The notes beneath the pieces are model-generated. The model was not told the origin of the DNA and did not search any database. It saw only the letters and a list, made by a program, of their open reading frames with translations. From the NCBI GenBank assembly GCA_019310745.1, contig JAFDDS010000213.1:1-6263 (forward strand): a DNA stretch of 6,263 nt, written 5' to 3'. This document shows, piece after piece, positions 1 to 4,918 of the stretch. A program made the position numbers and the translations under genes. This stretch comes from Deltaproteobacteria bacterium (GTDB taxonomy: Bacteria > Desulfobacterota > DSM-4660 > Desulfatiglandales > B25-G16). Numbering within the stretch: position 1 is the first letter of the stretch; each line of letters begins with the position of its first letter.

Positions 1-285
1 GACTGGCCTGGTAATGTAAGGGAACTCAGTAATGCTTTGGAGCGCGCCGTGGTGATGGGTAACGGTCAGGAAATTTTGCCTGAGGACTTGCCCATTTGGG
101 GTCCAAAAGCAAGCCATCCGGGCATGCAGGTAGGATTGACTCTCAAAGAGGCTATGGAAGACTTTAAAAAAGAATTCATTTCCTTAAATCTGAAACACGC
201 TGGAGGCAATAGAAGCAAGGCATCAAAAGTGATGGATGTTCAAAGGACTTACCTATCCAGGCTGATATCCAAGTATCAGCTCTAA
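1..285 (+). CDS. Sigma-54-dependent transcriptional regulator (NtrC/Fis family), 3' end only
   Basis: The frame is open from the first base and encodes the last 94 residues of a bacterial enhancer-binding protein. Residues 2-8 (WPGNVRE) are the conserved end of the AAA+ sigma-54 interaction domain. A linker of about 35 residues follows, then a Fis-type helix-turn-helix at roughly 47-94; its recognition segment includes [11 protein letters not shown] and [12 protein letters not shown], the usual GN(K/R)xxAA...RTxxxRxI pattern. Such proteins bind upstream activating sites and use ATP to open promoters held by sigma-54 RNA polymerase. The receiver or sensor domain lies outside the window, so the input signal is unknown. 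A sigma-54-type promoter lies about 380 bp downstream, in front of the PilZ gene, so that gene is a possible target (inference). No hairpin terminator is visible after the stop. Confidence 0.93.
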   Translation, partial: DWPGNVRELSNALERAVVMGNGQEILPEDLPIWGPKASHPGMQVGLTLKEAMEDFKKEFISLNLKHAGGNRSKASKVMDVQRTYLSRLISKYQL

Positions 286-385
286 AAAGTCTGCTCAACA
301 AGCTTCCCACTATTCTAGGATTACACGCAATTGGTTGGTAATTTTATTTTAGATAACTTTATCCTCCCTAACGACCTCTAAATCC

Positions 386-589
386 TCACACTGACATTGA
401 TAGGATGATCATGTCATTGTGAATCCTTATTTCAAAAGAACGCATTTCGCAAAACAACCTCAATAAACGTGCAGCATTCTGCAATGTAAAGAATCCTTTC
501 GGTTTCATAATAGTCTTGAGATCCAAAAAACAGGGTTTTAGAGAAATTTGCGTAATAGCGAGGCATAAAGTGTCATCTTTTGTATACAC
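386..589 (-). CDS. Doubtful small reading frame, possibly a decayed HPr-like fragment
   Basis: This is a 67-codon minus-strand frame with GTG as its only upstream start, no clear ribosome binding site and a stop just upstream. Unlike the shadow frames over real genes, it lies in otherwise empty DNA and has a natural composition. Residues about 37-66 (from FTLQNAARLL through SFEIRIHND) can be laid by eye over the HPr pattern RPASLL...SSDIFIE.N, but the active-site histidine region is absent and the frame ends where HPr would continue. An ATG at 598 in another frame, preceded by an A/G-rich stretch, reads MTISVYK before running into a stop; one frameshift in the following A run would join it to this frame. 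It may be a broken small gene or chance. The HPr likeness is a guess. Confidence 0.28.
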   Translation of the reverse strand: MYTKDDTLCLAITQISLKPCFLDLKTIMKPKGFFTLQNAARLLRLFCEMRSFEIRIHNDMIILSMSV

Positions 590-624
590 TAATTGTCATA
601 TCTTTCTTGCTTGGTTATAAGAAT

Positions 625-642
625 ATATCAATAATATCAATA
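625..642. repeat. 9-bp perfect tandem repeat (ATATCAATA x2)
   Basis: ATATCAATA occurs twice head to tail at 625-633 and 634-642, about 20 bp upstream of the sigma-54 promoter match. The core TATCAATA occurs a third time at 686-693, close to the predicted transcription start. The AT-rich composition makes chance repeats fairly easy, but three copies around one promoter could be regulator or bending sites. Confidence 0.55.
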
Positions 643-663
643 AGTTATTTAGTAATAGTATAA

Positions 664-679
664 AGGCACACTCCTTGCT
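664..679 (+). promoter_or_regulatory. Sigma-54 (-24/-12) promoter candidate for the PilZ gene
   Basis: The sequence AGGCAC, five bases, then TTGCT matches the sigma-54 consensus TGGCAC-N5-TTGCW. The near-invariant GG (665-666) and GC (677-678) are exactly 12 bp apart. The only core mismatch is the first T. Transcription would start around 690 and run into the PilZ gene at 898. A sigma-54 activator gene ends 380 bp upstream, which supports the call. I did not find a clear dyad that could be the activator binding site. Confidence 0.6.
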
Positions 680-897
680 TTAGCTTATCAATAGGATAGT
701 AATTGTGTGTATGATTCTTGTAAATCGAGGACCGACAGAAGAATAGATTCAGATAAGACATCAGTCTAAGTCTCTAGTGAGTAATCTGGGCCCATGAACA
801 CAGAGCCTTAAGAATGTCAGGTTTGGAAATTTGGTGTAATCTTTCCACACTTTTATGGGGCGCTGCATCTTTCCCAAGCCGAATAGAGAAACGAAAA

Positions 898-1245
898 ATG
901 ACTACAAATAGACAGACAAAAATAATTTCAAAAGAAAGGGATATCATAACCTTTACCTTAGACGAAGGATGGAGTTTCCCGCCTTGCTTATTCCATCATG
1001 AGGAGATGCTTCAGGCACTTGAAATTGCTCAACAGGTTGATAAAGAGACTCTGATCAATATGCTTAATCACATCCATTTTATGGAAGAATCTATCTTGCT
1101 CCAGCTCCGTCATCCGAAATACGGGGGCAGTATTCTAATGCGGGCATATCCAGAGCCCTGTCTCTGCGGGCATATCCAGAGCCCTGTCTCCGTGGAAAAC
1201 TCGCATGCCGTTTGTCGAACAATAACCTCTCAGGCCTTGATCTGA
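898..1245 (+). pseudogene. N-terminal part of split PilZ/GNAT-like protein
   Basis: From ATG 898 this frame encodes 115 residues. The native part is about the first 89, up to the octapeptide RAYPEPCL. The remaining residues are an out-of-frame tail ending at TGA 1243-1245. The cause is a perfect 26-bp tandem duplication at 1139-1190. Deleting one copy fuses this frame directly to the next one, giving RAYPEPCL-RGKLACRLSNNN and a single frame of 702 codons from 898 to 3032. The segment (for example GSILMRAYPEPCL) looks like the start of a YcgR-N-like or PilZ-associated domain. ATG 814 is in frame but has no ribosome binding site; 898 has only a weak purine stretch (GAGAAA). As written, this fragment lacks every domain with a predictable activity. 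Confidence 0.75.
1139..1190 (+). repeat. Perfect 26-bp tandem duplication causing a frameshift
   Basis: Two identical 26-bp units lie head to tail at 1139-1164 and 1165-1190; each begins TGCGGGCATATCC and ends CCCTGTCTC. Because 26 is not a multiple of three, the duplication shifts the reading frame. The first copy encodes RAYPEPCL in the upstream frame and the second copy encodes the same octapeptide in the downstream frame, which is how the two gene halves can be seen to belong together. Confidence 0.97.
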
Positions 1246-3032
1246 ATAGCTATCACCTTGTGCATCTTGTCATTGATGATGGTCGATCTATGATACTCGT
1301 TCCAGCTGAATTTCAGGAAATACATAAAAACCGCGTTATGATTCAATTACCGCAAATAAGCTACGCTGTGGGCCAGCGACAGACGAGGCGGTATGCCTGT
1401 CACGATGTTGATGCCGAGATAATGCAGAGTGGTTTTGTAGCACAAGGAAAATTATTAGATTTTAGCCCGCGTGCTTTTCGTATTACAGTAAGGCCAGTGT
1501 CCTTTTGCACCTTTCACTGGTTTGATCCAGATGCATTCGTCATTGTTCATCTACGACGTAATAAACATATTCTCTTTTCTGGCCTCTGCTCTGGCCTCTG
1601 CAAATGTATTCGCCAACAAGATGGTTTCCTTAATAGGGAGATTGTGCTGACTCACGCGGATACAAAGATCAATCAGTTCAAAAAAAGGCAAATCCGCAAT
1701 CCTCGTCAGCGCTTGGTACCACCACCAACAATAAGTTTCGATCATCCCTTTTTAAATAAGCATGTGCAATTTGAGGTTACGGGTATTTCCACCTCAGGAT
1801 TCTCTGTCTATGAAAGTGCAGATGATGGGATTCTTATGCGGGGCATGGTCATTCCAGAACTGATGATAAATTTTGCCGGTGCAACAAGTATCCCCTGTGT
1901 TGCACAGGTCATCTACCGCTTAGAGGAGAAGGGCGGGAGTATCCGCTGTGGCCTTGCAATTCTGGACATGGATATTACAAGTTATAGTCGTTTGGCTCAT
2001 ATATTGACTAATGCCCTGGACCCCCACGCCTATGATTCAAGTGAGGTCGATATGGACGCTCTTTGGGAGTTCTTTTTTAATACAGGCTTTATCTACCCTA
2101 TGAAGTATCGTCTTATACAGTCTCATAGGGAAGGTTTCAAAGAGATGTATAGGAAGCTTTACAAGGAGAATCCGGAGATTTCGAGGCATTTCACCTACCA
2201 GAAGAATGGCCGGATATATGGCCACATCTCAATGATTAGGGCATACGAGAGGACCTGGATGATTCATCACCATGCCGCAAGGATTATGGACAGCAAACGA
2301 CCCGGTTTTATGGTATTAAAGCAAATTATGTATTACATGAATGATATGTATCGCCTTCCTTCCGCACACATGGACTATGTGATGTGTTATTTTCGCCCAG
2401 AGAATAGGTTTCCTGATTTTGTATTCGGTGGTTTTGCAAGGACACTGAAAAATCCTCAAGGTTGCTCCATGGATCTTTTTTCCTATCTAACCTATACTCG
2501 CCTGTCTTTGGGCGCCAAACTTCCAAATGGGTGGTCGATGAATGAATGCTCAGAAATTGATCTGTGGGAACTGAATAGGTTTTATGAGTACCACTCTGGA
2601 GGACTACTCCTAAGTGCATTAGATTTGGATAAAAAAGATACTGACAATAAATCTCTGGAAGAACTCTATAGCCAGCTTGGTTTTGTGCGAAAAAGGAGGG
2701 TGTTTGCACTAAAACATAAGGCGGAACTCAATGCAGTCCTGATTGTTAATCAATCAGACCTCGGGTTTAATCTCTCTGAACTTCTCAATGGTATCAAGAT
2801 TCTGGTGACCAATCCTGAAGCTCTACCTTGGAATATACTTGCCATTGCCATTTCACAATTGACCGGTATATATCATACAGATAGGGTTCCTCTTTTGTTT
2901 TATCCGTTCGACTATATTAAATCAAACGGTATTCCCTATGAGAAGCAATATCAGGCTTGGGTTCTGAACGTTCAGTACGGGAACGAATACATCGAGTATA
3001 TGCAGAAAAAATTCAGGATAAATTATAAATAG
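1212..3032 (+). CDS. PilZ-domain protein with GNAT-like C-terminal domain (main part of split gene)
   Basis: This 606-codon frame begins at TTG 1212, a weak start forced by the upstream frameshift; the native protein would begin at 898. Residues 1-50 continue a YcgR-N-like region. A first PilZ-type domain follows, with R56-x3-R60 and D83-x-S85-x-x-A88 (the usual last Gly is Ala). A second spans about 159-275, with an Arg-rich stretch at 159-167 and G191-x-S193-x-x-G196 (the usual Asp/Asn is Gly). PilZ domains bind cyclic di-GMP through these motifs, so binding is plausible but both sites are imperfect. Residues about 280-600 resemble the GNAT-like acyltransferase domain of similar PilZ proteins, including GRIYGHISMIRAYE and a triple His at 352-354; the substrate is unknown. 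No signal peptide or membrane segment is seen. A 12-bp tandem duplication adds SGLC at 127-130. The C-terminal part may still be made by re-initiation near 1212 or ATG 1290. Confidence 0.82.
   Translation: MSNNNLSGLDLNSYHLVHLVIDDGRSMILVPAEFQEIHKNRVMIQLPQISYAVGQRQTRRYACHDVDAEIMQSGFVAQGKLLDFSPRAFRITVRPVSFCTFHWFDPDAFVIVHLRRNKHILFSGLCSGLCKCIRQQDGFLNREIVLTHADTKINQFKKRQIRNPRQRLVPPPTISFDHPFLNKHVQFEVTGISTSGFSVYESADDGILMRGMVIPELMINFAGATSIPCVAQVIYRLEEKGGSIRCGLAILDMDITSYSRLAHILTNALDPHAYDSSEVDMDALWEFFFNTGFIYPMKYRLIQSHREGFKEMYRKLYKENPEISRHFTYQKNGRIYGHISMIRAYERTWMIHHHAARIMDSKRPGFMVLKQIMYYMNDMYRLPSAHMDYVMCYFRPENRFPDFVFGGFARTLKNPQGCSMDLFSYLTYTRLSLGAKLPNGWSMNECSEIDLWELNRFYEYHSGGLLLSALDLDKKDTDNKSLEELYSQLGFVRKRRVFALKHKAELNAVLIVNQSDLGFNLSELLNGIKILVTNPEALPWNILAIAISQLTGIYHTDRVPLLFYPFDYIKSNGIPYEKQYQAWVLNVQYGNEYIEYMQKKFRINYK
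1578..1601 (+). repeat. 12-bp in-frame tandem duplication (SGLCSGLC)
   Basis: TCTGGCCTCTGC occurs twice in tandem at 1578-1589 and 1590-1601. It is in frame and encodes SGLC twice between the two PilZ domains. Together with the 26-bp duplication it makes two recent-looking tandem duplications in one gene. Confidence 0.95.
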
Positions 3033-3039
3033 AGACTTT

Positions 3040-3055
3040 TTCAAGAGGTCTTGAA
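3040..3055. terminator. Weak stem-loop after the PilZ/GNAT gene
   Basis: TTCAAGA and TCTTGAA form a 7-bp inverted repeat around GG, eight bases after the stop codon. In RNA it would fold as a 6-bp stem with a 4-base loop. A U-tract is lacking on the plus-strand side (TAAAA follows), so it is at best a poor intrinsic terminator or an RNA-end stabilising hairpin. Confidence 0.3.
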
Positions 3056-3101
3056 TAAAATGAAAGGTTTTGAGATCGTGAGGTGCTTTTAAGGTGGTAC
3101 C

Positions 3102-3334
3102 ATGAAAGTGTATAAAATAGTATACAGTTACATATAAAAAAGTTAACAAAATATCAGACTTTATACACGGCCTCGGAACTCTTTCAAGATTTTATGTTGA
3201 TGGCTTGGCAACTCACAGCCTTTTTATACAGATATCAGCAGCGTTACCCTGCTGTAAGGGACGTTATCATACAATCATATTTTGGCATTAATCTTGAGTT
3301 TCTTTTTGAATACGCCGATTATTTAATACATTGA
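3102..3334 (+). pseudogene. Small gene of unknown function, probably broken by one base in an A run
   Basis: An ATG at 3102 is preceded by a good ribosome binding site (AAGGTGG, 3091-3097) but runs into a stop after 11 codons. In another frame, 3116-3334 is open without a start and ends with 46 protein-like residues after ATG 3194 (for example AWQLTAFLYRYQQRYP and FLFEYADYLIH). One extra A in the AAAA run at 3114-3117 would join the two into a 77-residue protein that uses the good start. It is rich in aromatic residues, has no Cys and no obvious signal peptide; I do not recognise the family. The stop lies 19 bp before the next gene, consistent with co-transcription. It could instead be translated only from ATG 3194 or 3200, which lack ribosome binding sites, or be chance. 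Confidence 0.42.
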
Positions 3335-3353
3335 AGGCACGAAAGAGTGTGTC

Positions 3354-3695
3354 ATGATGAACAAACCAGAAGAAATAGGATATCAACCTTTAAAACAAGT
3401 AGATCAATATTATAGTGTTGAATTTTCACTGAGTGGATGTGCTTACGTATATCAATTCAAAATCCGCAAAGTATCATTGAAAGAGATATGCGTATTGGTG
3501 AGAGAAGATTCTGATTTATTGAATTACCTAAAAGTTGGTGACATACTAAATCTGAAATACTACACGACTAATTCATTCCGGCCTGTTGAATATTTAAAAA
3601 CAGAGATCAGGCATATTAGTAAAAATGATAAAGAAAGATTGAGAGGCCTATGTGAGGTTGGGTTATTGATTTTAGAAAGAAAATCTTATAACTAA
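3354..3695 (+). CDS. Short atypical PilZ-like domain protein
   Basis: The 113-residue protein starts at one of two adjacent ATG codons (3354, 3357) behind a modest purine-rich site (AAAGAG). Residues about 20-108 follow the PilZ beta-barrel pattern: a YxVEFSL strand, YQFKIRKVSLKEICVLVRE where D/NxSxxG normally sits, the turn LKVGDILNLKYY, then LKTEIRHI and a closing CEVGLLIL strand. The RxxxR motif is missing and the second motif is reduced to K39-V-S41-L-K-E44, so cyclic di-GMP binding is unlikely. Proteins of this type may serve as partner-binding PilZ variants. No signal peptide or membrane helix is seen, so it is probably cytoplasmic. It lies downstream of the large PilZ gene on the same strand, suggesting a related role, and converges with rseC 61 bp away. 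The PilZ assignment is from pattern, not search. Confidence 0.7.
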   Translation: MMNKPEEIGYQPLKQVDQYYSVEFSLSGCAYVYQFKIRKVSLKEICVLVREDSDLLNYLKVGDILNLKYYTTNSFRPVEYLKTEIRHISKNDKERLRGLCEVGLLILERKSYN

Positions 3696-3756
3696 AAAAA
3701 CCCATTAATCATAAAGTGTAGTGACGTGCATTTTTTCTGTCAGCAAAAGGAAGACT

Positions 3757-4260
3757 CTAATCCTCGCATTCTCGACTATCAGGATTAATGATTTTAGTAA
3801 TCTCTGGCTGATAGTATGGTCTTTTGCTTAATGTATTATTGAGGAACCTCACGGAAATCATTGAAAGGCCTAATCCGAGTAGGCTTCCAATAAGGGTAGA
3901 TACATTTAAATTGAAGCTATATAACGTGGCGATAAAATATCCAAGGCTTGCCCCTCCTACAAAGCCTATTGCAGGGACCATATAGACAATTAATGAGGCC
4001 TTTGTGACCGCACCATCAGGTATGCCTATTTTTACCATATCTCCAGTCTTAGCACCAACAGGATTTATTGTTTCGGAAAGCACTTCTTTCCCACCACCAA
4101 GCATATGACAGAAATTTTTTGACACACATGAAGCACACATTTCTTGCCTGTCCGTTATAACCAATGCCTTCTCACCCCGTACCTCTTTCACTATCCCTTC
4201 TGATTCGTTCATGTAGACTTTAGGTCTTGTTATTAGTTTTTTGACATATGTTTGATCCAT
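3757..4260 (-). CDS. rseC: SoxR-reducing system protein RseC family (RseC/MucC)
   Basis: This 167-residue protein has the RseC_MucC layout. A small N-terminal beta domain (about 20-82) carries the Cys cluster C42-x-x-C45-x5-C51 (MCASCVSKNFC) and the typical GAKTGDMVKIGIPD stretch. Two membrane helices follow at about 88-113 and 121-140, with a short charged tail. Family members sit in the inner membrane and are linked to Rnf-type electron transport and SoxR reduction, or to modulation of RseA/sigma-E signalling; the role in this organism is not known. The start at 4260 is fixed by a near-perfect ribosome binding site eight bases upstream, even though homologues usually begin nearer residue 17. 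It lies 15 bp after the ridA stop and is presumably co-transcribed with ridA. No other rse, rnf or sigma-E gene is in view. Confidence 0.87.
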   Translation of the reverse strand: MDQTYVKKLITRPKVYMNESEGIVKEVRGEKALVITDRQEMCASCVSKNFCHMLGGGKEVLSETINPVGAKTGDMVKIGIPDGAVTKASLIVYMVPAIGFVGGASLGYFIATLYSFNLNVSTLIGSLLGLGLSMISVRFLNNTLSKRPYYQPEITKIINPDSRECED

Positions 4261-4268
4261 ATTATCAG

Positions 4269-4277
4269 ACCTCCTTT
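4269..4277 (-). promoter_or_regulatory. Strong ribosome binding site of rseC
   Basis: Read on the minus strand this is AAAGGAGGT, followed by eight bases and ATG. It decides the start of rseC at 4260. It overlaps the ridA stop codon (4276-4278), so the two genes are likely translationally linked. Confidence 0.85.
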
Positions 4278-4607
4278 AGGTTTCAGCAATTGCATCGATT
4301 TCAACCTTAGCCCCTTTAGGAAGTTTTGAAACCTCTATAGTTGATCGAGCTGGCTTGTTTAAAAAATATTTTTCATACACTTTATTCATTTCTGTAAAAT
4401 TATCTATGTTCAATAGGTATACAGTAACCTTAATTTTAGATTTTCTATAACTCTTGTTGTTTCTTCAATAATTGTTCCTGGTTTAAATTCATTCGTTTTT
4501 GGATCAATAGCAATTTGCCCGGAGCAAAAAACAAAACCCCCTGCCTTGATTGCATGTGAGTAAGGTCCAATTGCCTTTGGAGCTTTTTTGGTAGATATTT
4601 TTTCCAT
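4276..4607 (-). pseudogene. ridA: RidA (YjgF/UK114 family) reactive imine deaminase, broken by internal deletion
   Basis: RidA hydrolyses reactive enamine/imine intermediates such as 2-aminoacrylate. The first 58 residues are normal, with the N-terminal GPYSHA and FCSGQIAID signatures, ending at RVIENLK. Translation then goes out of frame and stops at codon 66. The normal C-terminal part resumes in another frame from 4431 (KVTVYLLNIDNF) to TAA at 4278-4276, and includes the conserved KPARSTIEV, whose Arg contacts the substrate carboxylate, and KVEIDAIAE. Compared with E. coli TdcF/RidA, about 13 residues after ENLK are missing; a loss of about 40 bp accounts for both the gap and the frameshift. 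As written, the 65-residue product lacks the Arg and half the trimer interface, so it should be inactive. The start at 4607 has AGAGGG at 4620-4615. The gene is first in a ridA-rseC unit. Confidence 0.88.
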
Positions 4608-4718
4608 ACATTTACCCTCTTTTTGAAGATATATGAGCCTTTATCAAGCTCGTAGTGTTTTATCTTTGGTTATGGTTGAATATCGATGCTCAATTAGACA
4701 CCTTACATTCTAAATATA

Positions 4719-4748
4719 TTGTCATGCTAAAAAATTTGATACTATAGG
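4719..4748 (+). promoter_or_regulatory. Possible sigma-70-type promoter for phosphofructokinase
   Basis: TTGTCA (4719-4724), an 18-bp spacer and TATAGG (4743-4748) resemble -35 and -10 boxes. It would give a leader of about 165 nt before ATG 4919. AT-rich DNA makes such matches common, so support is weak. Confidence 0.35.
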
Positions 4749-4787
4749 ATAGCAAAAGGTAAATGAAAAGCAAACCCGAATTATTAC

Positions 4788-4836
4788 TGAAAGGAATCTG
4801 AGTATGAGGGGTGAGGCCAGGAAATAATTCCTTTCA
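4788..4836 (+). repeat. 10-bp inverted repeat in the phosphofructokinase leader
   Basis: TGAAAGGAAT (4788-4797) and ATTCCTTTCA (4827-4836) are perfect inverted copies with 29 bases between. The right arm can also pair with a nearer AGGAA (4819-4823) to make a small 5-bp hairpin with a 4-base loop, so two mutually exclusive folds are possible. It could be an operator or an RNA structure; function is unknown. Confidence 0.4.
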
Positions 4837-4918
4837 TAATAATGGAAATTAGATTAAAATAACAAGAATTAGTCATTTAATTTGAGAAAATGTTGTTTAT
4901 TGTAGAAAGAGGTTTTAA

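Larger units (their letters stand above)
286..897. other. Intergenic region between regulator and PilZ gene
   Basis: This 612-base stretch has no convincing plus-strand gene. An open frame begins at ATG 814, but its first 28 codons have no ribosome binding site and do not look like the rest of the protein, so I place the PilZ start at 898. The stretch holds a doubtful minus-strand reading frame (386-589), an AT-rich segment with a 9-bp tandem repeat (625-642) and a sigma-54 promoter match (664-679). That promoter would give a leader of about 200 nt before ATG 898. I see no RNA gene and no strong terminator. Confidence 0.6.
3033..3353. other. Region between the two PilZ-type genes
   Basis: This 321-base stretch contains no intact gene visible by simple start-to-stop reading. 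It contains a small stem-loop just after the PilZ stop (3040-3055), a probable broken small gene (3102-3334), a 9-bp inverted repeat GTGTATAAA/TTTATACAC (3108-3116 and 3160-3168), and a 6-bp stem CAGCAG/CTGCTG with a 7-base loop (3236-3254). The last two lie inside the broken gene and may be incidental. Confidence 0.5.
4608..4918. other. Divergent intergenic region between ridA and the phosphofructokinase gene
   Basis: These 311 bases hold no credible gene; the only plus-strand frames are shorter than 25 codons. The region must contain the promoters of both ridA-rseC and the phosphofructokinase. I can point to one sigma-70-like candidate on the plus strand (4719-4748) and an inverted repeat in the leader (4788-4836). 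No convincing minus-strand promoter was found. Confidence 0.6.

Noticed and set aside
625..693. CRISPR-like or iteron array from the TATCAATA copies
   Set aside because: Units are only 8-9 bp, three in number and irregularly spaced, without spacers or a replication gene nearby.
814..897. Extension of the PilZ N-terminus to ATG 814
   Set aside because: No ribosome binding site, and the added residues look unlike the rest of the protein; ATG 898 is a better start although its site is also weak.
1139..1190. Programmed ribosomal frameshift instead of a duplication
   Set aside because: There is no slippery heptamer, and the perfect 26-bp repeat explains the frame change fully.
2326..2709. 127-codon minus-strand frame inside the PilZ/GNAT-like gene
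   Set aside because: It is antisense to a clearly coding frame, has no recognisable domain and no ribosome binding site; a shadow frame. The same applies to minus-strand frames at 1551-1745, 2037-2225, 2922-3149, 5428-5661 and 5951-6193.
3281..3297. Second sigma-54-like promoter (TTGGCA...TTGA) before the short PilZ-like gene
   Set aside because: The near-invariant C of the -12 GC is A, and the site lies inside the probable small broken gene.
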